Positions 20,032 through 28,183 of a DNA stretch of 64,000 nucleotides are shown in pieces (the first letter of the stretch is position 1; each line of letters opens with the position of its first letter). This DNA comes from Lachnospiraceae bacterium (GTDB lineage Bacteria; Bacillota; Clostridia; Lachnospirales; Lachnospiraceae). A model generated the notes under the pieces. It did no database searches and was not told where the DNA came from. It saw nothing but the letters and a program-made list of their open reading frames with translations. The stretch is taken from assembly GCA_024698485.1 (NCBI GenBank), contig JAILRC010000079.1:1-64000 (forward strand). Reading direction: 5' to 3'. The translations under genes and the position numbers were made by a program.

Positions 20032-20552
20032 GACTCTTTATCCTCCTTTTTAAACAATTTTAAAATATGATTGTAGATCGCTTCAAGTTCAAAAACGATC
20101 ATGGCAAAGCCTGCAACCGGAACAGGGAAATAGAGCCAGAATCTGGAGAGCCAGGTGAGGCTGACATATGTACCCTTGGATCCGATGTTGATGGCATATT
20201 TCAGACCCACCGTCAGCATGATGATGCCGAAGGCGAAAACTGCCACATCGGCTACAAGATCAAGGATCTTTAAAACGGTCTTGGGCAGAAATCTGTCAAA
20301 TGATGTCATTCGAATGTGAGCATCGCGTCTGATGGCAAGAGCCGCAGAAAGAACAGCCATGTATGCCATAAGGGTCAGGACAACTTCCTCGGTCCATGCG
20401 GGATCGGGAATAAAAGACACAAAACGACCCAAAACAGCGAAACATGTGATAAGGATATCCGCAATGAGCAAAATCTTGCAGACAAAAAGGACACCCTTGT
20501 AAACCGCATCATATACCGGCCTGATCTTGCCCAAAGATAAAAAGAATTTCAT
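20013..20552 (-). CDS. TRAP transporter small permease (DctQ)
   Basis: Four TM protein with WTEEVVLTLMAYMAVLSAALAIRRDAHIRM. Confidence 0.93.
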   Translation of the reverse strand: MKFFLSLGKIRPVYDAVYKGVLFVCKILLIADILITCFAVLGRFVSFIPDPAWTEEVVLTLMAYMAVLSAALAIRRDAHIRMTSFDRFLPKTVLKILDLVADVAVFAFGIIMLTVGLKYAINIGSKGTYVSLTWLSRFWLYFPVPVAGFAMIVFELEAIYNHILKLFKKEDKESCTTQQ

Positions 20553-20626
20553 TATGATCTTCTCCTTGGAAAAGTTAAGGCGCACAGAAGATCTATGCGC
20601 CTTGGAATTTTATTGTTGGTCAAGTT

Positions 20627-21631
20627 TTACTTGTTGAGGTCTAAGATCTTCTGATAAAGATCTTCATATCCCTTGGCGTTTTCCTCAACAACAGACTTTA
20701 CAGCGTTCTGCCAAGGAGTAACATCCTTAACTTCAACAATGTTGCAGCCGCTCTCTCTGAGTTCCTTAAGAACTTCGTCTTCCTTAGCCTGGGAGTTCTT
20801 CTTGTTGTTCTCCTGAGCATACTTACCTGCTTCGATGAGGATGTTCTGCTGTTCCTTTGTGAGCTTGTCCCAAACTGTGGAGGAAACAATGATCTCGATG
20901 GCACCGAGTGTGTGTCCGTCAAGGATCATGTTGTTTGCTACTTCAGGGAAGGAGTTGGACTTGTAGTTTGCAATAGGCTGCTCTGCTCCGTCAACAACGC
21001 CGGAATCGATAGCGGAATAAAGTTCTGTGAAGGAAACAACCGTGGGAGAAGCACCAAGGCCCTTAACAAGACCGTTCATAACAGGGTCGTTGGAAACTCT
21101 GAGCTTTAAACCCTTAAGGTCTTCAATGCTGTTAACGGGCTTCTTTGTGAAGAAATGACGGAAACCTTCCTCTCCGTAGAAGAGACCCTTAACGCCGAGT
21201 TTGTTTTCATAGGATTCGTCAAGGAACTGATTTGCAAGATCGCTGGTAGCGAACTTCCAGAAATGTTCTCTGGATGCAAATGTGTAAGGAAGGGAAAGAA
21301 GTACGGACTTCTTTGCACCGTAGGATGTAAGTGAGAATGCGGAGATTCTGGAGATCTGTGCCTGACCTGCGCCTGTGAGCATTGCGTCAAGTACGTCCTG
21401 TTCTGCTCCGAGAACACCGCTGTACTGAACATCGATGATGATCTGTCCCTTGGAGAGTTCTTCAACCTTTGACTTGAAGTCAGCTGCTACCTGACCTACG
21501 ATGGTGTCCTTGGGGTTAACTTCGGCGTATACGAGAGTAAGAGGTCCCTCATTTTTCTTACCGCAACCGCCTGCTGCGAGCGCAAGTACTGTAGTCAGTG
21601 CAAGTGCCACTGCCAAAAAACGTTTCTTCAT
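20627..21631 (-). CDS. TRAP transporter substrate-binding lipoprotein (DctP)
   Basis: MKKRFLAVALALTTVLALAAGGCGKK lipobox; DctP signature GLKLRVSNDPVMNGLVKGLGASPTVVSFTELYSAIDSGVVDGAEQP. Confidence 0.95.
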   Translation of the reverse strand: MKKRFLAVALALTTVLALAAGGCGKKNEGPLTLVYAEVNPKDTIVGQVAADFKSKVEELSKGQIIIDVQYSGVLGAEQDVLDAMLTGAGQAQISRISAFSLTSYGAKKSVLLSLPYTFASREHFWKFATSDLANQFLDESYENKLGVKGLFYGEEGFRHFFTKKPVNSIEDLKGLKLRVSNDPVMNGLVKGLGASPTVVSFTELYSAIDSGVVDGAEQPIANYKSNSFPEVANNMILDGHTLGAIEIIVSSTVWDKLTKEQQNILIEAGKYAQENNKKNSQAKEDEVLKELRESGCNIVEVKDVTPWQNAVKSVVEENAKGYEDLYQKILDLNK

Positions 21632-21711
21632 AATAAATACCTCCTCTGATTGAGTTGTAAATGTTTTTGCGTTTCTACGCAATTCCATTATATTTTGGGA
21701 TCAAAAAAAGC

Positions 21712-21756
21712 AAAACCGTAAATATTTACGATTAGACGTAAAACTTTACGGTTTTG
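21712..21756 (-). terminator. Hairpin terminator of the upstream ABC permease operon, overlapping twin palindromes
   Basis: AAAACCGTAAA...TTTACGGTTTT; minus strand continues GCTTTTTTTG. Confidence 0.65.
21717..21750. promoter_or_regulatory. Tandem CGTAAA-N2-TTTACG palindromes upstream of the TRAP operon
   Basis: CGTAAATATTTACG-ATTAGA-CGTAAAACTTTACG; minus-strand TATAAT at 21687-21692. Confidence 0.55.
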
Positions 21757-21794
21757 GTTCAAAACTCACCATATATGCACAATTATTGTGTTTT

Positions 21795-23417
21795 TCAGTC
21801 TTTTGCAAGGGAGAGGACTCTTCTGTAACTGAAGAAAGCCATAAGTCCCGAAACAAGGCTCAGAGCAGCCATTACTATATAGGGATTCAGTGTGGTTCCC
21901 AGAGCTATGGTCACGCCCATAAGGATCATGGTAACGATCATGTTGGGCAGCATATAAAGAGTCCCGGCACTTCCCTGTTTGATGACCTCCACCTCATTCT
22001 CCCAGTCAAGTCTCAAATGCTTGATACCGCAGACGCAGCCCCAGGCTGTGGAGAAACACAGCAGGAAAAATCCCGTGATCAGTGCCAGAAGCACGGCAGG
22101 CAAAGGCATATGGGTCGATATGCCGAAGCAGATCGTCGAAAAGATCATGAAAGGAACGGTAAGATACATATTAAAGAGCATCTTGCCTTTGTAAAGATCC
22201 TTTTTGGAAATGGGAAGACTGCTGACGATCCAATAGTACTTTCCTTCAAGGGAGGGGCTCATGTAGCAGGTGGAGACCATACCCAGCATGAAATATATGA
22301 TCAGAGGTATGGCACTGTACAGCCTTTCCACGCCGAACTCCACGCCGTTGGCCACCGCCCCTATCATGGTGACGGGATCAACGAACAGCGAAACTATGGC
22401 CAGAATGGCAACCAGCAGTTCGCCCACGCATGCATTGGTGATGTAGACGGGAGAACCCGTCATGCGTTTTAATTCCTTGTAGGCAACGGACCTTACAACG
22501 CTTTTGGTCTTCTGTTCCGTCATCTTGAACTTTTTCGCTGCGGCATGACTCTTGAGCTTCGAGTTGATCTCACGATAGGATCTGCCCACCACAAAGAACA
22601 CCGCTTCGAAAAGCAGAACGCATACGGCAACCAGCAGCAAAAGTGCCCAGAACTTTCCTGTTACAGCCAGTTCAAACCACTTGGCGGGAAGGTAGACGTC
22701 AATCGTCTTATGTATGGGCTCAGCAATGTTTTCAAGAAGTTCCAGACCTTTTTCGTCTTCAAAAAGGGACTGGATGAAAAATCTGGAAAACATGGCAGCC
22801 AATACTCCGATGAAGATCAAAACCGTCTGAATGATGTTCTTCTTTTTAAAGCCCGAGCTGAACTTGGCAGCAAGGAAACCGAAGAAAGCCGCCAGGAGCA
22901 TGGGGATGACGGGGATCAGAAGGCTCAGGAGCAGCCATATGATGTAGGTCCACCAGGCGGGTTTCGCAAAGACTCCGTAGGAGATCAGCATGCTGACAGC
23001 CACCAGCATGTTAAAAGGCAGACTCTTAAGGTACATGTATAAAAACTTACAGCCTGCCACAGTCTTCGCTTCCAGAGGAAGGGACATGAGCATGTCGAAT
23101 TCCTTGAAGTTAAAGAGATAGCCGTTGGTCTTAAGCAGCGTCAGGAAAAAGGACACCAGAGAAATGGTAAGGACACAGAGTCCCGGGATGATGTCCGTAA
23201 GTCCCAGCAACCCATAGCCCAGAGTCATGAGGGTAAGAAGCCCCAGGATCACAAGATCCAGAAAACCTATTCCGATGATCTGACCTATGAACTGACTTTT
23301 TTTCTTTTTGTCATGACCGTACCTGATGGCGTTAATCTGGCCGCCGGAACGCATCAGGGCTCTCAGGAGCACAAAACTACTGTTCTTCATCATGTACCTC
23401 CAGGAATACTTCTTCAA
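21795..23417 (-). CDS. ABC exporter permease (multi-TM, ABC-2-like)
   Basis: Many TM helices; overlaps the ATPase gene at 23377-24105. Confidence 0.8.
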   Translation of the reverse strand: MKKYSWRYMMKNSSFVLLRALMRSGGQINAIRYGHDKKKKSQFIGQIIGIGFLDLVILGLLTLMTLGYGLLGLTDIIPGLCVLTISLVSFFLTLLKTNGYLFNFKEFDMLMSLPLEAKTVAGCKFLYMYLKSLPFNMLVAVSMLISYGVFAKPAWWTYIIWLLLSLLIPVIPMLLAAFFGFLAAKFSSGFKKKNIIQTVLIFIGVLAAMFSRFFIQSLFEDEKGLELLENIAEPIHKTIDVYLPAKWFELAVTGKFWALLLLVAVCVLLFEAVFFVVGRSYREINSKLKSHAAAKKFKMTEQKTKSVVRSVAYKELKRMTGSPVYITNACVGELLVAILAIVSLFVDPVTMIGAVANGVEFGVERLYSAIPLIIYFMLGMVSTCYMSPSLEGKYYWIVSSLPISKKDLYKGKMLFNMYLTVPFMIFSTICFGISTHMPLPAVLLALITGFFLLCFSTAWGCVCGIKHLRLDWENEVEVIKQGSAGTLYMLPNMIVTMILMGVTIALGTTLNPYIVMAALSLVSGLMAFFSYRRVLSLAKD

Positions 23418-24105
23418 GAGACTGGTTGCCCACCATCTCTTCCATGGTTCCGGACTCGATTATCCTTCCGTTTTTGATGATGGCCACCTTGTTGCAGAGT
23501 TTCTCAGCCACGTCCAAAACGTGGGTGGAGAAGAAGATAGCCGTTCCCTTGTCGCACATTTCATGCATGATCTGCTTGAGCACGTAGGAAGCCTTGGGGT
23601 CCAGCCCCACAAAAGGCTCGTCCATTACAATGAGTCTGGGCTCGTGGATAAGCGCGGAGATCAGCGCGAGTTTCTGCTTCATACCGTGGGAATAAGCTCC
23701 GATGAGTTCGTTCAGAGAATCAGTGATCTCGAACATGTCGGCATATTTCTTGATGGCAGCCTCCCTCTCCTTCGCTCCGATTCCGAAAACATCGCAAACA
23801 AAGTTGAGATACTGTATGCCTGTGAGATTTTCGTAGAGGTCCGGGTTGTCGGGGATGTAGGAAAGGATCTTCTTGCATTCCAGAGGTTCCTTCTTTATGG
23901 AATGTCCGTCGATGAAGATCTCCCCCTCTTCAAAATCAAGAACGCCTACCACCGCACGGATGGTGGTGGATTTTCCCGCTCCGTTGTGACCGATGAAAGC
24001 GTAAATGTCTCCGCTCTCAACCGTGAGGCTCACGTTGTCCGCAGCTCTTTTCGTTCCGTAAACCTTGGTGTAACCTTTGATCTCAAGTATTGCTTTCTTA
24101 TCCAT
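23377..24105 (-). CDS. ABC transporter ATP-binding protein
   Basis: GHNGAGKSTTIRAVVG, YSHGMKQKLALI, LIVMDEPFVGLD. Confidence 0.95.
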   Translation of the reverse strand: MDKKAILEIKGYTKVYGTKRAADNVSLTVESGDIYAFIGHNGAGKSTTIRAVVGVLDFEEGEIFIDGHSIKKEPLECKKILSYIPDNPDLYENLTGIQYLNFVCDVFGIGAKEREAAIKKYADMFEITDSLNELIGAYSHGMKQKLALISALIHEPRLIVMDEPFVGLDPKASYVLKQIMHEMCDKGTAIFFSTHVLDVAEKLCNKVAIIKNGRIIESGTMEEMVGNQSLEEVFLEVHDEEQ

Positions 24106-24219
24106 TTTTTCTCTCCCTTATATTGTTAATGATGGGGGCCGGCAGTCATTTTCCGCCGTCTTTACCCCGCAGGATACACCTTCCATATGGTGGAAGGTCA
24201 ACAATTATCCTAAAAATAA

Positions 24220-24759
24220 TCATCTGATATGTATATGACATGCTTTCATGGCTTCAATGGCCGTTCTGTGGCTTTCGGGTGTAACTCCCGCGCAGCCTGC
24301 GGGATCCACATAGACGGGGACATTGGGTAAAGCAGCCTTTGCCAGAAGAGCATTGGAGATCACGCATATGTCTGTGCAGACTCCCACAAGTTCGATCTCA
24401 TCTATCCTTCCCGCATGCTCGCTTAAGAAAGAAGCGAACTGCTGCGAACCGAAGGTGTATTTGTCAAAGACGTATGTTCCCTTAGGCAGGGTCTGTCCGT
24501 TCTTTAAAGGGTTCAGTTCGTCGGTGATCTCCCAGCCGCGGGTTCCGTATATGCAATGCTTTACGGGAAGGTTCTTTCCTTCCTCCGTCTCCAAGTAGTC
24601 CTCGAAATGGGTGTCTCTGGTGAAGCAGATCAAAGTGTCCTTGTCCGCCTCCGCAAGTTTCTTCTTAATATAAGGAATAACTTTCACTCCTTCGTCGTTT
24701 TTAAGGGCACCTGTCAAAAAATCATTCTGCATGTCTACCACAACAAGTACTTTTGCCAT
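24220..24759 (-). CDS. Isochorismatase-family cysteine hydrolase (nicotinamidase-like)
   Basis: VLVVVDMQNDFLTGAL; VELVGVCTDICVISNALLAKA. Confidence 0.88.
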   Translation of the reverse strand: MAKVLVVVDMQNDFLTGALKNDEGVKVIPYIKKKLAEADKDTLICFTRDTHFEDYLETEEGKNLPVKHCIYGTRGWEITDELNPLKNGQTLPKGTYVFDKYTFGSQQFASFLSEHAGRIDEIELVGVCTDICVISNALLAKAALPNVPVYVDPAGCAGVTPESHRTAIEAMKACHIHIR

Positions 24760-24832
24760 ATAAGCCTCCTGTTTTGTCTTTTTGAAAATGTTGCCGCACA
24801 GATCAAGCTGTTTTGCCTCCGCTCCCTCCGGG

Positions 24833-25381
24833 TCAGACTTCCATGATCTTGCACTGAACAATACCGCTGCTCCAGAATTTTTCTCTGGGCAGATTTTTTC
24901 TAAGAGCGATTATGCCGGAATTCAAAGCGCCGTGAGCTACGATGAGCACATCCTTCCCCTCCGCAAGAAGAGGATCCGCCTTTTCCTTAAGGAAATCTCC
25001 GATCCTTGCAAAGAGTTCATCAAAGGTTTCTGCCCCGCCGATGGAAGTCTTGTATTCCTCGGGTTTTTGAAAGATCAGTTTTATGGGACAATCCTCTATC
25101 TCGAAGCAATTCTCCAGCCCTTCATAATCGCCGAATCCCATTTCCGTCAGCCTGTCGTCCTTGATGATGGGCACATCCCGCCCCTTAAGCAGGATCTCCG
25201 CGGTCTCGGCAGCTCTTTTCAGAGGAGACGCAAAACACACATCAATATGAAAATCTTTGTATTCCTCCGCAGCCGCAGCTGCCATCCGCCTTCCTTCTTC
25301 ATTCAGCGGGATGTCGCTTTTCCCTTGAAGCTTGTGCATGACATTCCAGTCTGTAAGTCCGTGTCTCATAATGTAAAGCAT
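24833..25381 (-). CDS. Histidine phosphatase family protein
   Basis: MLYIMRHGLTDWN (RHG) and VLIVAHGA. Confidence 0.93.
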   Translation of the reverse strand: MLYIMRHGLTDWNVMHKLQGKSDIPLNEEGRRMAAAAAEEYKDFHIDVCFASPLKRAAETAEILLKGRDVPIIKDDRLTEMGFGDYEGLENCFEIEDCPIKLIFQKPEEYKTSIGGAETFDELFARIGDFLKEKADPLLAEGKDVLIVAHGALNSGIIALRKNLPREKFWSSGIVQCKIMEV

Positions 25382-25408
25382 TGTTTGTTCCTCTCTGTTT
25401 GTGTATTT

Positions 25409-25430
25409 TTAAAATGAACCCTTAACCCCG
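25409..25430 (+). repeat. 22-bp direct repeat, left copy
   Basis: TTAAAATGAACCCTTAACCCCG; 21/22 identical to 34014-34035. Confidence 0.8.
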
Positions 25431-25484
25431 AGGGCGGTAGAAAACCATTATATGATGTAATATATCTCACAGTCATTTAAATGT

Positions 25485-25518
25485 CAAAAAAAGAATCCCG
25501 AGAACAATATCGGAATTC
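25485..25518 (-). terminator. Rho-independent terminator of the HTH gene
   Basis: Minus strand GAATTCCGA..TCGGGATTC followed by TTTTTTT. Confidence 0.65.
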
Positions 25519-25653
25519 CTTTTCTATTTGGGAAGGCATATTTTATACAACATTATCTTTTGGTATACAGCCCATGTTTTTTTCGTCAAAAAATCTTCAT
25601 GTACAATTTTGATAAAAGCCTTTGTATGATAAACACATATAAATATGAATTTC

Positions 25654-25866
25654 TTATTTTTCCGTACAATCTGAAACATACATCATGACAGAAGAAACGC
25701 TGCAGTTTAATATCCTGCATAACATATCGATCGTGTGTGTACTGACACTTTCGTTTCTTTTTAGCCTTGTAATCTGCCCAGGACTAACGTGATATTTGTT
25801 AATAAGTGCATATTGAGTTATTTTTTTCTTTTTCATGGTTTCCCACAGAGGATTGTATGTGATCAT
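25654..25866 (-). CDS. Small Xre/Cro-type HTH regulator
   Basis: MKKKKITQYALINKYHVSPGQITRLKRNESVSTHTIDMLCRILNCSVSSVM. Confidence 0.85.
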   Translation of the reverse strand: MITYNPLWETMKKKKITQYALINKYHVSPGQITRLKRNESVSTHTIDMLCRILNCSVSSVMMYVSDCTEK

Positions 25867-25887
25867 TGTTTTATCAGTCCCTTTTGC

Positions 25888-25917
25888 TTGACAGATTAAC
25901 CGAAATTGGTGTACATT
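25888..25917 (+). promoter_or_regulatory. Promoter of the zinc-ribbon/LRR operon
   Basis: TTGACA-18 nt-TACATT about 93 nt upstream of the 26010 start codon. Confidence 0.55.
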
Positions 25918-25936
25918 TGTATTAACCAAAATCGGT
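25895..25936. promoter_or_regulatory. Twin operator-like repeat in the divergent intergenic region
   Basis: ATTAACCGAAATTGGT and ATTAACCAAAATCGGT, 26 bp start to start. Confidence 0.65.
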
Positions 25937-26009
25937 CTATATTGAGAATGGGATACGGATCACTGAGTCCGGAACATCAAGACATATCCAGAATTTTGAG
26001 AGGGACAAT

Positions 26010-28163
26010 ATGACGACTTTTTATGTTTTGGGCGAAAAATTTCAGCTCAGAGAAATAGACGAGATCTACTGTATGCTTAGGAAAAAGAAGTACGACCTTG
26101 TCAAAAGAGAAATTACCGAGGCAAGATCTTCATTTTACAGCAAAGAAGAAAAATACCAAAATGAAGACTTTGAACAGAAGCAGAAAACACTGGAAGCAAT
26201 TGTAGATGAAGCAATGAAACGTACAAGAAAAGAATGTTTTAGCTGGGCATTCCTTTTAGATATTTACGATTTAGATGAAGATTCTTTCGATAAAAGAAAT
26301 AAGAATATAACTCATTCTGCAATAGATTCGATTTACGCCAGCAATATACAGATTGGCGAAATTGCCGATGAAACAAAGAAAAAAATGGCGCAGCGCGCTG
26401 AAAAATCTGCTCAAAAAGAAAAATATAACGTATTTGGCGGTTTCGGGATGCAAGGTGCCATCCGTGGAAGACTTCAATCGCAGCTTCTCAACTTTGGCTC
26501 GGATATGGGGGATCTTTTGATAAATACCATTTTTAATACGGGTGATTGTTTATCGAGCAGATCCAGAATAACAGATATAATAAAGAAACGTAAACTTCGA
26601 GAGGAAGGAATCCTAAACGCCCTAGAATCCGATATGGAGCATTATTGTGACGGAACCATTGACGTATTGATCTGTATTAAAGATCAAACAAATGACTTTA
26701 ATACACGAAAAGAAAATGCAATCCCAATCCTTCACAATATAGAAAAAGGAAACATCCCGAACGAAAAAATCGGAACCGTCTTTCGCGACTTGCTAAAAAA
26801 CTTTCCGATCTCCGAGGATTTATTTGCACAGATTTTACTATATTTTCCCGAAGATGGCGACAATATAGTAAAAAGCGTGGATACTCTTGGAATAGCATTA
26901 AAAGAGATCCTTTTTAGTTTTAAACACAAGAAAATAAACCCTGTTTTAAAAGAATTTACCCAACGGTATGAAAACCTCAGACAAAGAGATAGACTAACAA
27001 CAGAAGAAGTCAAAAATATTATTGCCAAAAAAGAAGAATGCAAAAAGGAGGTTATAAACCTTTTTGAAACTCTTCCCTCAGAATGGCAAACAGAAGATCT
27101 TAGGAATGCATTTATTGATTCTTTCGAGCGTTCAATCCGAGATGATATAGATTTTTATAATATTTTCAGAACCCGACACTTTATCAACACAGATAAAGGT
27201 ATCATATTCGGTGATACGGTGTTTAAGGTTGAAACCTGGGAAGAATTGCTTAACTACTGTGAAATATGCGAGCGGTATGATAAAAGTAAACTAAACCGGA
27301 TAATATCGGATTTTTATGCTGCTGTGGATAAATTCGGGGCTGCTGCGGAATCCTTCAAAAAACTGGACGATGCAGGATTGGTAAATGCCGATAATGTTAA
27401 AGAAATTGTAAGTCAATTCAATAAGTGCAAGCTGTTAGTCAACGACATAATCGAAGAAGTACATAATATTGATCCCAACGGCGTGATTTCCGATGGGGTA
27501 ACAAAAGAATATGAAAACTATATAAAAGAAGTTGATAAACAATTGCCCCCTGATGTTCTTTGTTCAGATATACATGTGAAAGAAGATCAAAGACAATTAT
27601 GGGAAAAACTTTACGATATTATCGCCGAAACTATGAAGGGAAGTAACTGCAGATCTCCCATGATAGGCAATCCTTTTATCACGGAATCGGAAAATCCAAA
27701 GATCGGAAATCTGAGAGTTGTTTGTAACATTCCAACCGGGGCAAATATTTTTTTTGCAAACGATGAAACTATACTTGGAAGTTGGAAAGCAGGCTGGGCT
27801 TTCTGTGATACAGGAATATACAGACACACAGCTTTTTTAACCAAGTCCCTGAGCTGGGAACAATTTATGAACTGTAAACTCACGCCAAATCCTTACAGTG
27901 CTTCCATATCTGTAGACGATGATACTATCGGTCTTTTGCATGACTGCGAAGCAGTTTGTAAAGCCCTGAAAAAATGGCAGGAAGTATTACATACAATTTC
28001 TCAGGTTAAAGGTACAGAGGCATTAAGGAACACTGCTTACGTTAAAGATCACAAAGCAAAGCAACCTAATAACTCTGAAGCAGAAGTAAAAAAATGCACT
28101 CATTGTGGTAAAGAGATCAAAAAAGAAGCGCATTTTTGTAATTTTTGCGGATCACAACAATAA
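26010..28163 (+). CDS. 717-aa protein of unknown function with C-terminal double-CxxC zinc ribbon
   Basis: Long ORF with SD; C-terminus KKCTHCGKEIKKEAHFCNFCGSQQ. Confidence 0.85.
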   Translation: MTTFYVLGEKFQLREIDEIYCMLRKKKYDLVKREITEARSSFYSKEEKYQNEDFEQKQKTLEAIVDEAMKRTRKECFSWAFLLDIYDLDEDSFDKRNKNITHSAIDSIYASNIQIGEIADETKKKMAQRAEKSAQKEKYNVFGGFGMQGAIRGRLQSQLLNFGSDMGDLLINTIFNTGDCLSSRSRITDIIKKRKLREEGILNALESDMEHYCDGTIDVLICIKDQTNDFNTRKENAIPILHNIEKGNIPNEKIGTVFRDLLKNFPISEDLFAQILLYFPEDGDNIVKSVDTLGIALKEILFSFKHKKINPVLKEFTQRYENLRQRDRLTTEEVKNIIAKKEECKKEVINLFETLPSEWQTEDLRNAFIDSFERSIRDDIDFYNIFRTRHFINTDKGIIFGDTVFKVETWEELLNYCEICERYDKSKLNRIISDFYAAVDKFGAAAESFKKLDDAGLVNADNVKEIVSQFNKCKLLVNDIIEEVHNIDPNGVISDGVTKEYENYIKEVDKQLPPDVLCSDIHVKEDQRQLWEKLYDIIAETMKGSNCRSPMIGNPFITESENPKIGNLRVVCNIPTGANIFFANDETILGSWKAGWAFCDTGIYRHTAFLTKSLSWEQFMNCKLTPNPYSASISVDDDTIGLLHDCEAVCKALKKWQEVLHTISQVKGTEALRNTAYVKDHKAKQPNNSEAEVKKCTHCGKEIKKEAHFCNFCGSQQ

Positions 28164-28183
28164 TTTTTACGAGGAAGAAAAAC

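Noticed and set aside
24178-24198. ACCTTCCA-TATGG-TGGAAGGT hairpin
   Set aside because: No T-run in either direction and no clear regulatory context
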